Shown: positions 1 through 5,868 of the stretch, piece by piece
How the letters are laid out: each line of letters opens with the position of its first letter
How positions within the stretch are numbered: the first letter of the stretch is position 1
DNA from: CAZWDL01 sp964632995
Lineage (GTDB): Bacteria; Bacteroidota; Bacteroidia; Chitinophagales; Saprospiraceae
DNA length: 10,446 nt
Reading direction: 5' to 3'
Assembly (NCBI GenBank): GCA_964632995.1
Contig: CAZWDL010000182.1
Span: 1 to 10,446 of the forward strand
The notes under the pieces: model-generated
Seen by the model: the letters and a program-made list of their open reading frames with translations, nothing else
The model's database searches: none
Told to the model about the DNA's origin: nothing
Made by a program: the position numbers and the translations under genes

Positions 1-126
1 CGGAAGGCGGAAGGCGGAAAGCGGAAGGCGGAAGGCGGAAAGCGGAAAGCGGAAGTCGGAAGGCGGAAGGCGGAAAGCGGAAAGCGGAAAGCGGAAGTCG
101 GAAGGCGGAAGGCGGAAGGCGGAAGT
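1..126. repeat. Heptanucleotide tandem array, 18 units of CGGAARK type
   Basis: Eighteen uninterrupted 7-bp units fill the left edge of the window. Only three unit versions occur: CGGAAGG, CGGAAAG and CGGAAGT. The T version closes three blocks of 8, 6 and 4 units, and every block begins with two CGGAAGG units, so the array looks as if it grew by block duplication. It encodes nothing convincing. It may continue to the left of the window. Arrays of short 7-bp units are known from cyanobacteria (STRR repeats); this one is similar in form, but no relation is claimed. Confidence 0.97.
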
Positions 127-243
127 GGCCCGCCATCGTCTAAGCAACTTGAGTTGACGAGATTAGCTGCGCCAGAAGAAGAAAACAGGAAATCAGCCTA
201 GCTGATGAAGAATCAGTCGTAACTTGCTATTTGGTTGTCTTCT

Positions 244-300
244 GCGGGATTGGCCATTACGCTTCAAGATTATTTGGGGGGCGGCCAATCCCGCCTTTTT
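244..300 (+). terminator. Terminator-like hairpin with 12-bp perfect stem and T tract
   Basis: GCGGGATTGGCC at 244-255 is the exact reverse complement of 283-294, and the right arm is followed by CTTTTT (295-300). The loop is 27 nt, which is long for an intrinsic terminator. Only the plus-strand direction has a T run after the stem. No plus-strand gene is visible upstream in the window, so it would end a transcript entering from the left or a non-coding RNA. Confidence 0.55.
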
Positions 301-470
301 AAAAGGATCGGAAGATTGGCGCCTGCGCCTTTCGACCGGCGAAGCATTAGTGTAGTCGGTAAGGCTGCGGCGGGTGAAAATTATTGCCTGCTTTCCTCCC
401 GCTTCTTTGAATACGAAACCATGATGCATGACAAAGCCGGAAATCTTAAAAAGCATTGCCTCGTAATGGA

Positions 471-498
471 TTCCGACTTCCGATTTCCCACTTCCGGC
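471..498. repeat. Four degenerate heptamers of TTCCNNN type
   Basis: The units TTCCGAC, TTCCGAT, TTCCCAC and TTCCGGC lie head to tail, with a fifth weaker one (TTGCCGG) at 499-505. In reverse complement they match the CGGAA core of the array at 1-126, so this looks like a short, decayed and inverted relative of that array. The last unit also pairs as an inverted repeat with AAGCCGGAA at 434-442. Confidence 0.75.
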
Positions 499-562
499 TT
501 GCCGGGGACCAAATGAAACCTTTTTTTGAAATCACCTAACTTTTTCCCATACCGAAGGACAT

Positions 563-570
563 TAAATTTG
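563..570 (+). promoter_or_regulatory. Bacteroidota -7 promoter element (TAAATTTG)
   Basis: TAAATTTG matches the Bacteroidota -7 consensus TAnnTTTG exactly. About 20 bp upstream lies only a T run (541-545), a weak stand-in for the -33 TTTG. If used, transcription would begin near 577 and meet the hairpin at 591-630 almost at once. This would suit a very short RNA or an attenuated leader for the gene at 766. Confidence 0.35.
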
Positions 571-590
571 TAAAACCAGGGTACGCAGTC

Positions 591-630
591 GATCATGCCT
601 GCCGGTGGAAACCGGGGGCATGATCTTTTT
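591..630 (+). terminator. Rho-independent terminator
   Basis: GATCATGCC (591-599) pairs perfectly with 617-625, and CCGGT (602-606) pairs with ACCGG (611-615) around a GGAA loop. One bulged base and a possible U-G pair join the two helices, and TTTTT follows directly at 626-630. This is the classic form of an intrinsic terminator on the plus strand. The next plus-strand gene starts 136 bp downstream, so it either ends an upstream transcript or acts as an attenuator in the leader of that gene. Confidence 0.75.
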
Positions 631-658
631 GGGTGCTGGGTACTGGGTACTGGATGCT
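631..658. repeat. Four heptamers of GGGTACT type
   Basis: GGGTGCT, GGGTACT, GGGTACT and GGATGCT stand head to tail directly after the terminator T run. A single further copy, GGGTGCT, lies at 737-743. The sequence differs from the CGGAA-type arrays, but the 7-bp period is the same. Confidence 0.8.
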
Positions 659-765
659 CGCCACCGTCGGGCACATCGATAGCGGCGAATATTCGGGGCT
701 TAGCTCAGCTAATCCTGGGACTGCCAACTGCTGGTTGGGTGCTGGAACTTTAAATACAGGAAAAA

Positions 766-1233
766 ATGCAAAGGAGAAACACGGAAACCCGATTGGGCGC
801 GGAATACCTGCACGATGAAGAGCAAGGGCTTCGGGTGGAACTGCCGGAGCAGCTATTGCTTTACTGCTATATGGACAAGCGCTGGATCGGCGGTTCGCAC
901 GACGGGCGCTATTTCCTTTACATTCGCCGTGAAAGCAGCGGCCGCCGTCATCTTCCGGATATGCTGATCGAACATGATCTGGATATTTTTCTCAGCAGTA
1001 CTGCTGCCGGCAGGCGTTTCAGTCCCAGTGTGGAAGGTAAAAATATGGCGGGAACTATCGGCGCCCGCTGGTGTGAAGGCTATATGATGCGACTGGATCT
1101 ATCCGGTAAAGGTCGTTATCTAATCCTGCTGGCAGATGTGCGTGGGGGCAACAGTGAGGGCGCCTGCGTGGAAGCGCTGGAGGTTGTGGAGCGGATGTTA
1201 TTTGCGGTGATAGAAGAAGCTCCGGCGACGTGA
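766..1233 (+). CDS. Hypothetical protein, 155 residues
   Basis: I do not recognise this protein. It has no signal peptide or membrane segment and looks soluble and cytoplasmic. The N-terminal 20 residues are charged. The middle (about 22-125) alternates short hydrophobic stretches with glycines and charged residues, as in a mainly beta or alpha/beta fold. The C-terminal 20 residues or so (about 133-152) look like one amphipathic helix. Cysteines at 34, 103 and 134 form no known metal-binding pattern. The ATG at 766 is the first in the frame and sits just after an A-rich stretch, which is usual for Bacteroidota starts without a Shine-Dalgarno site. The gene stands alone between the repeat-rich left end and the convergent antiporter gene (42-bp gap). 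It is a plausible real gene because the frame is open over 468 bp with ordinary composition, but its function is unknown. Confidence 0.7.
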   Translation: MQRRNTETRLGAEYLHDEEQGLRVELPEQLLLYCYMDKRWIGGSHDGRYFLYIRRESSGRRHLPDMLIEHDLDIFLSSTAAGRRFSPSVEGKNMAGTIGARWCEGYMMRLDLSGKGRYLILLADVRGGNSEGACVEALEVVERMLFAVIEEAPAT

Positions 1234-1241
1234 TGAAGTGA

Positions 1242-1271
1242 TTGAGTTCCTTGCCTGCTTGAACAACTCAA
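1242..1271. terminator. Weak inverted repeat between convergent genes
   Basis: TTGAGTT (1242-1248) pairs with AACTCAA (1265-1271) in the 42-bp space between the converging genes that end at 1233 and 1276. The loop is 16 nt and no strong T run follows on either strand, so this is only a possible bidirectional terminator. Confidence 0.3.
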
Positions 1272-1275
1272 AAAC

Positions 1276-2547
1276 TCACTCTTCCTTCGTCTCCACGGTC
1301 GGCGCCTTCCAACGCGTATATCCGACCGGCCGCTCCTGAGCACGCCGGATGGCCTGGCTGCTGCGGCGTTTGTCGTAGACCATGGCGAAGGTCATGATCA
1401 GGCTGGTGCCGATAATGATGAACAGGAGGATACCCGGTTCGAAATTGGGTATCTGCGCTTCCGGCGGGATAGCGTAAAAGAGGAGGATGGTGATCAGGCC
1501 CCGCGGGGCGATAAAGAGCTGGGGGAAAATATCCCGGCCCAGGAAGATTCGGAGGATGAGATAGCGTATCAGGTAAATCGACAGAATAATGCCGCCGCTG
1601 ATCAGGGCGACATTGGCGCTGAACAAGGTGGTCAGGGTGATGGTCAGCCCGAAGATGACAAAGAAAAAGGTGCGCACCACGAAGGCCGATTCCATAGTGA
1701 TGACGTGTAGGCCCTCGTAGATATTCTCCGCTTCCTTCATGTTGAGCCAGCGACCCAGCCGTCCCCGAAAGAAGAGCTGCATATTGGCAATGAGCAATCC
1801 GAAAATAAGAATGATAATCAAAGAGGAAAGGTGCATTTTCTTACCCAACGCATACAGCAGCAGCAGCACCGCAATGAGCAAGAACAGCTTGACCTGGCTG
1901 CGGATGCGCTGAAAGACAAAGACGATCAGGTAGCTGGCGATGACGGAGATGGCCAGCGTGAGCCCCAGGTTGCCGAAGAAACCTGCCACCCCGCTATCGT
2001 GACCTGCCGCTTCCACCCGCCCCGACAGAAAGTAAAAGACCATAATGCCCAGGATGTCGGAGAAAGTACTTTCGTAGATATGGAATTCCCGCTTCCGCAC
2101 CTGCAAACCCGAAACGCTGGGAATAATGATGGCGCTCGACAGGATGGACAAGGGGGTAGCGTACAGCCAGGCGGCCATCGTCGTCATGCCGGGAACGAGT
2201 TCGTACAGGATCAGCGCGGCGACCCAGGTGGAAGCTCCCAGTCCGATCAGCGCGATGAGAAAGGCTTTGGCGATGGGTATCAGCTTTTCCCGTTCCAGTT
2301 TCAGCTCCAGGGCCGCCTCCAGCACGATCATGATCAGCCCTACGATACCCAGCACTTCCAAAAAGGGAAAGAAATCAATCTGTCCCAGTCCCATGGCTTC
2401 CAGCCCCAGTTTCAACCCGATACCCAGCAGGATGAGCATCAGTACGGATGGAATATTGGTCTTCCGGGCCACCTCACTAAAAATAAAGGACAGTATGATG
2501 ATGGTCGAAGCCTCGATGATCAAATTGTAGGAAGTCAATATCTCCAT
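1276..2547 (-). CDS. Kef/CPA2-type cation:proton antiporter, membrane domain only
   Basis: This 423-residue, very hydrophobic protein has about 11-12 membrane segments and belongs to the Na+/H+ or K+/H+ exchanger superfamily (PF00999). It would exchange protons for Na+ or K+ across the inner membrane. Visible family features are the SILSSAIIIP segment (about 134-143), resembling the LSS-A stretch of the Kef group, the FSDILGIMV helix (162-170) with the expected ion-binding aspartate at 164, and APRG (347-350) before a late membrane helix. A single acidic residue in place of DD suggests Kef-like or electroneutral exchange, which is inference. There is no C-terminal TrkA-N/RCK nucleotide-binding domain; the tail after about residue 391 is short, basic and polar. 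The ATG at 2547 starts directly before the first hydrophobic helix. The gene lies 118 bp after the MscS-like gene with its own -7 element at 2570-2577, so it may be expressed separately. Confidence 0.9.
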   Translation of the reverse strand: MEILTSYNLIIEASTIIILSFIFSEVARKTNIPSVLMLILLGIGLKLGLEAMGLGQIDFFPFLEVLGIVGLIMIVLEAALELKLEREKLIPIAKAFLIALIGLGASTWVAALILYELVPGMTTMAAWLYATPLSILSSAIIIPSVSGLQVRKREFHIYESTFSDILGIMVFYFLSGRVEAAGHDSGVAGFFGNLGLTLAISVIASYLIVFVFQRIRSQVKLFLLIAVLLLLYALGKKMHLSSLIIILIFGLLIANMQLFFRGRLGRWLNMKEAENIYEGLHVITMESAFVVRTFFFVIFGLTITLTTLFSANVALISGGIILSIYLIRYLILRIFLGRDIFPQLFIAPRGLITILLFYAIPPEAQIPNFEPGILLFIIIGTSLIMTFAMVYDKRRSSQAIRRAQERPVGYTRWKAPTVETKEE

Positions 2548-2569
2548 GCTGGGACGTTTTGCTATTTTA

Positions 2570-2577
2570 CAAAGTTA
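2570..2577 (-). promoter_or_regulatory. Bacteroidota -7 promoter element for the antiporter gene
   Basis: Read on the minus strand this is TAACTTTG, an exact TAnnTTTG match 22 bp before the antiporter ATG, giving a leader of about 15 nt. No good -33 TTTG is found at the usual spacing. A TTTG lies only 9 bp upstream of the element. The position supports the antiporter having its own transcript in addition to any readthrough from the upstream block. Confidence 0.45.
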
Positions 2578-2593
2578 AGCGAAACCCAAATCC

Positions 2594-2677
2594 TTTCCTC
2601 TTTCATCTTCCCAATTTCAGGTTTCGTGTTTCCGCTTTCTTATTTCGTATTTCTTCTCTCGTATTTCATACTTCTCC
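2594..2677. repeat. Degenerate period-7 tract, 12 units of TTTCNNN type
   Basis: On the plus strand twelve successive 7-bp units begin with TTTC or a near variant: TTTCCTC, TTTCATC, TTCCCAA, TTTCAGG, TTTCGTG, TTTCCGC, TTTCTTA, TTTCGTA, TTTCTTC, TCTCGTA, TTTCATA, CTTCTCC. The register holds over 84 bp although the last three bases of each unit vary freely. The final two units overlap the last codons and stop of the MscS-like gene, which ends at 2666. The tract fills most of the gap between that gene and the antiporter promoter. Confidence 0.8.
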
Positions 2678-3412
2678 CACCGGTCTGGCCTCATATCCCC
2701 ATTCTTTTATCAGCGGCAGCAGGTCGTAGAGGTGCCGTTCCTCTTTAAGCAGGATGCTGGCTTCCATGTGCTTGCCATCATCGCTGGCGGGACGTATCTC
2801 GGGCTGGTGATTCAGGTCGAGGTAGGGGGCGGTGGCCAGCAGGTCGAGCAGGTGTACCGCACCCAGTTTCTGCTCCTCTTTTTCCGGCAGAGGGGCTACC
2901 TTCAGGCGATAGAACCCCCCGGAGTCTTCACCGGAAACCAGCGTATAACCCTCAGCTAGGAGTCGGGCGTAGCGGATGAGGTGCAGCCCGTCGCTGGTCT
3001 TGAGTTGCAGCCCCAGTATTCCGAAGTTGGAGACCATGCCCTGTATTCCCTGGCTGCGCAGGCTTTTACCTGGCTTGATGACATTTTCAAGTCGTACAAT
3101 ACGTCCGCTGAGGTAGTCGCGAAGGTGCTGGAAACCCGCCAGAATCAGCAGGGCCAGCAAAATGCCGTTCACTACCGGATTGATGAATACGAAAATAACG
3201 CTCAGCAAGATAGCGGCTGCGGGCTCGTAAAGGGTGATCATGTAGTGTAACAGCTGTTGCAGCCAGGCTTGCCAGCGCCGTCCTATGATCAACTCCTTCA
3301 ACAGGCGATCCAGGGCGATCAGGCCGGCGTACAGCCCTGACAGGATCAAGGCGGCAAAAATGAAGTTGAACCAGGTGAAGCGGCCGGTGATGAGTTCTTG
3401 CAGGGTATCCAT
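2666..3412 (-). CDS. Small MscS-like mechanosensitive channel family protein
   Basis: This 248-residue inner-membrane protein has three predicted membrane segments (about 14-34, 60-79 and 81-97), followed by a region resembling the MscS beta domain. The key stretch runs from about 98 to 152: DYLSGRIVRLEN, then KPG, then GIQGMVSNFGILGLQLKTSDG. This follows the MscS order of pore helix, a short loop, G-x-V-x-x-x-G, and a DG turn. The IPN motif usual after the DG turn is replaced by IRYARLL (146-152), so this is a divergent member. The remaining C-terminal part (about 165-248) has an alpha/beta appearance, as in the MscS cytoplasmic vestibule. At 248 residues it is shorter than E. coli MscS (286). 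The start at 3412 lies 53 bp after the NTPase gene, with a perfect hairpin between them. Co-transcription with the NTPase and caspase genes is likely. A channel that opens on a signal from those partners is possible but is inference. Confidence 0.7.
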   Translation of the reverse strand: MDTLQELITGRFTWFNFIFAALILSGLYAGLIALDRLLKELIIGRRWQAWLQQLLHYMITLYEPAAAILLSVIFVFINPVVNGILLALLILAGFQHLRDYLSGRIVRLENVIKPGKSLRSQGIQGMVSNFGILGLQLKTSDGLHLIRYARLLAEGYTLVSGEDSGGFYRLKVAPLPEKEEQKLGAVHLLDLLATAPYLDLNHQPEIRPASDDGKHMEASILLKEERHLYDLLPLIKEWGYEARPVGEV

Positions 3413-3431
3413 ATTAGAGTATTGTCGGAGA

Positions 3432-3462
3432 CGTTTACGAAACCTCGAAGGTTTCGTAAACG
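3432..3462. repeat. Perfect 14-bp inverted repeat between NTPase and MscS-like genes
   Basis: CGTTTACGAAACCT (3432-3445) is the exact reverse complement of 3449-3462, leaving a 3-nt spacer CGA. The element begins 4 bp after the NTPase stop codon and ends 19 bp before the MscS-like start. No T run follows on the minus strand, so it does not look like an intrinsic terminator. It could protect the 3' end of an mRNA, tune expression between the two genes, or be a copy of a dispersed palindromic repeat. Confidence 0.9.
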
Positions 3463-3465
3463 CAG

Positions 3466-5868
3466 CTAACGGTACTTAATGTGTTGTTTTCGTTCCAGTA
3501 AATAACCGAGGTCATTGACCACCAGTTCATTGATTTCCAGCCAGCCGTCGATCTGGCGGCGGAGGATGCCGGTGTTGATCAGCCGTTGCACCAGGCTGCG
3601 GTACTTGGCGGCGAAAGCCGGGCCGAACAATTTGCGCAGGCGGTACTCATTCGTCCGCTTTTGCATCATGATCGAAGAGAGGAGCATGGCCGAGTCGGGG
3701 CCGAGGAAGTCAGGAAGCACCTGTCGTTCCGAAAAATCGGCGCTGACCCGATCGTCATCGACGTAACGGATAGCCGAGGACCAGCGCATCAGCGCTTCCC
3801 CGATATTGCCTCTCGAAGCTTTGTACACCAGGCTGATATTTTTGGTGAATTGCTGCGGCGTCACCTCTTTTTCCTCCTCATCGATCAGTTGCTGATGAGT
3901 AGCGCCGTGTCGAATGGCAATAGCGTCGCGGATGTCCTGTACCGGCATCCTATCCATATTGATCCGGGCCTGGAATACGCTGTCGATGTCGAGAAAGTAC
4001 TGCAGATGCGACCTGGTTGCGTTATTGAGGGTGACGGCGAAGAAGATATCGTCGGCATAGCTGTCGATAAATTTGACCAGCGCCCGCACGTTCTCAAACA
4101 GCGGCCGTCCCGGTTCCCACCACAGCTCGAGGTCGTCGATCCAGATGAGGGGACGGATGTTAAAAGCGTACTTGCGTACGAATTCCAGGGCTTGCTGCAG
4201 GTCGTAGGTAGCTTCCATCTTCCGTCCCAGTACGCGCACAGTGGCGCCGGGCGACAGCTGGATACCGGTGTCGGGAAAGTATCGGTGGAGGAGCAGTTCG
4301 CCGAAGAAGGACTTGCCCGAGAGGCGCTGCCCGGTGATGGCGAGGGCGCCCCGGAATCCGTTTTGCCATTGTTCGATGACCCGGCCGGCGTGGCGTAGTT
4401 CCTCGCGGCGGCCTACGGCGAAGGCGTCGCCGATGTAGCCACGGGTTTCAAAGATGGCGGTATAATGGCTGTTCTCAGGATCGCCTTCCCGGCTGTTGAT
4501 ATAACGGACGATTTTTTCCGAGAGGCTGAGGGCCTGCTCTTGCGCAACCGAGCGGCGGAAGCGACGTAGGGCTACCGTTTGGCGCAGCAGCCAGTTGCGG
4601 GCCTTGGTCAACACCCGGTTTTGGTTCAGGCGTAGCTGGTTGAGGGTAGACTGCAGCGGCAGGGGAAGGAACTCCTGGGCGGTTTCGTAGATTTGCGTCA
4701 GGTGGAAGTCCTTGTCCAGCCGGCGCTCCGCCAGGTTCATCAGGTTGGCGATCGTGGCGTCGGCATTTGCGGTATTGGGCAGGTGCAGCTGCAGCGGCTG
4801 GGAAAGGTCGCTCTGCTCAAAATCGGGCTGCTTTACTTCCTTGGCTTCGGCCGCGAGGAGCAGCGCCCGGTTGCGGCTGTTCATGAGGGTCATCTTCAGG
4901 CCGGTGTTCACGTCCTGGGTGAGTTCCCATATTTCGTAGAGCAGGGGAATGATCTCCGATTCGAGCCATTGTTGTACGCGACGGCGCAGGTTAAGGCTGC
5001 GGTTTTCCAGGAATCCGCCCTTCGTATCGACAACGACTTCCATTTTCTCCGGCAGCAATTCGATCTGGTGTTCGAGCGTATGGTTGAAAGCCAAAAGGTG
5101 GTTAGACAGTTCGTGCTCGGCATCGAGGTCTTCCAGCTTTGCTGCTATCTTGCCGAGGCCTTGTGTGCCCTCTTGGCTCAGCTCCTCGTCAATGATGGCT
5201 ACGGCCTGTTCCAGCACACCGGCGATATCCTCGATCTCGTTCCGGCAGCCGGCAGTTGTGGTGAATATATGACGGCGAATCTGGTCGAAAATACGGGAGG
5301 CGGCCATCAGTTCCTGGTGGTCTTCGATGAGCCGCCGGCATTGCCCGGGCAATTGCTCGAGTTGCTCGCGATAGACCGGCCAGGGGTTCTGCTGCTGCTG
5401 CCAGGTACGCACAGAAAAGTCTATTCCAAAACGGTGGCTTCTTTTTTCCCGGCTTTCGCGATGCAGCATGTCCGTCAGTATGTCGCCCACTTCCCGGACG
5501 ACCTCCTCTGCCTTGGTTTTCTGCTGGCGTACAGCAGCCTCTTCGATTTTTTCGCCAGCAAATAATAGCTGGCCTTTTTGCTGTTCGAAGAGTACATCGC
5601 GCCAGAGGATCATAAAAGCCTTGGCATGCTCGGCCCACTGGTAATTAATGAAATAGAGAATGGTCTGCTCGTCTTCCTGATTGGAGGGAGATCCGGTCAG
5701 GGTTTCATAGGCGTAGTTGCCAAGCTCCATGATGGCGGTATGCACCTGTTCCGATCCTTCGGCCAGCTGCCCGAGATGAGCAGTGAGGTTCTCTGTAGAC
5801 CAAGCCGCTTCGATTTGTCGATGGAGCGTCTGTTCAAATTCGGCAATCACTGCCAGGGTGTGCTGCAT
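3466..5868 (-). CDS. Large P-loop NTPase with long helical N-terminus (AAA/STAND-like)
   Basis: This 800-residue soluble protein has two parts. Residues 1 to about 470 are almost entirely helical, rich in E, Q, R and L, with coiled-coil-like stretches and no motif I recognise. Residues about 480-710 form a P-loop NTPase module: Walker A GQRLSGKS (513-520), Walker B LIWIDDLE (574-581) with D578 and D579, and a sensor-1-like TLNN (613-616). A C-terminal region (about 725-795) with ITGILRR-like helices and GWLEI looks like a winged helix, as in STAND or Orc-type ATPases. The layout suits a signal-responsive, oligomerising ATPase. The gene overlaps the caspase gene by 35 bp in another frame and would be translationally coupled to it. 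The ATG at 5868 is the first in frame; the frame stays open for a further 15 codons upstream, see the note on a possible split fusion. The exact ATPase clade is uncertain. Confidence 0.85.
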   Translation of the reverse strand: MQHTLAVIAEFEQTLHRQIEAAWSTENLTAHLGQLAEGSEQVHTAIMELGNYAYETLTGSPSNQEDEQTILYFINYQWAEHAKAFMILWRDVLFEQQKGQLLFAGEKIEEAAVRQQKTKAEEVVREVGDILTDMLHRESREKRSHRFGIDFSVRTWQQQQNPWPVYREQLEQLPGQCRRLIEDHQELMAASRIFDQIRRHIFTTTAGCRNEIEDIAGVLEQAVAIIDEELSQEGTQGLGKIAAKLEDLDAEHELSNHLLAFNHTLEHQIELLPEKMEVVVDTKGGFLENRSLNLRRRVQQWLESEIIPLLYEIWELTQDVNTGLKMTLMNSRNRALLLAAEAKEVKQPDFEQSDLSQPLQLHLPNTANADATIANLMNLAERRLDKDFHLTQIYETAQEFLPLPLQSTLNQLRLNQNRVLTKARNWLLRQTVALRRFRRSVAQEQALSLSEKIVRYINSREGDPENSHYTAIFETRGYIGDAFAVGRREELRHAGRVIEQWQNGFRGALAITGQRLSGKSFFGELLLHRYFPDTGIQLSPGATVRVLGRKMEATYDLQQALEFVRKYAFNIRPLIWIDDLELWWEPGRPLFENVRALVKFIDSYADDIFFAVTLNNATRSHLQYFLDIDSVFQARINMDRMPVQDIRDAIAIRHGATHQQLIDEEEKEVTPQQFTKNISLVYKASRGNIGEALMRWSSAIRYVDDDRVSADFSERQVLPDFLGPDSAMLLSSIMMQKRTNEYRLRKLFGPAFAAKYRSLVQRLINTGILRRQIDGWLEINELVVNDLGYLLERKQHIKYR

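Larger units (their letters stand above)
127..765. other. Intergenic region without a convincing protein gene
   Basis: This 639-bp stretch holds two terminator-like hairpins (244-300 and 591-630), two period-7 tracts (471-498 and 631-658), a Bacteroidota-type -7 element (563-570), an inverted repeat of 9 bp (434-442 with 492-500) and a 13-bp palindrome (700-712). The open frames here are short, lack recognisable motifs and run through the hairpins and repeat tracts, so I do not call them. The two terminators on the plus strand imply that something upstream is transcribed, possibly a small RNA or a gene ending left of the window. Confidence 0.6.

Noticed and set aside
1..126. CRISPR array
   Set aside because: The units are only 7 bp and contiguous, with no spacers, and no cas gene is present.
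235..516. Open frame of 93 codons on the plus strand
   Set aside because: It starts with TTG, runs through the 244-300 hairpin and the heptamer tract at 471-498, and has no recognisable motif.
381..674. Open frame of 97 codons on the minus strand
   Set aside because: It crosses the GGGTACT heptamers and the strong terminator at 591-630, and its product is of low complexity.
1831..2748. Open frame of 305 codons on the plus strand
   Set aside because: It lies antisense to the antiporter gene and gives a glutamine, histidine and aspartate rich product, typical of a shadow of a hydrophobic coding sequence.
3432..3462. Intrinsic terminator after the NTPase gene
   Set aside because: The stem is strong but no T run follows on the minus strand.
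3586..4398. Open frame of 270 codons on the plus strand
   Set aside because: It is antisense to the P-loop part of the NTPase gene and shows no independent coding signal.
4693..5565. Open frame of 290 codons on the plus strand
   Set aside because: It is antisense to the NTPase gene, whose own frame has clear Walker motifs; no motif is seen in the antisense product.
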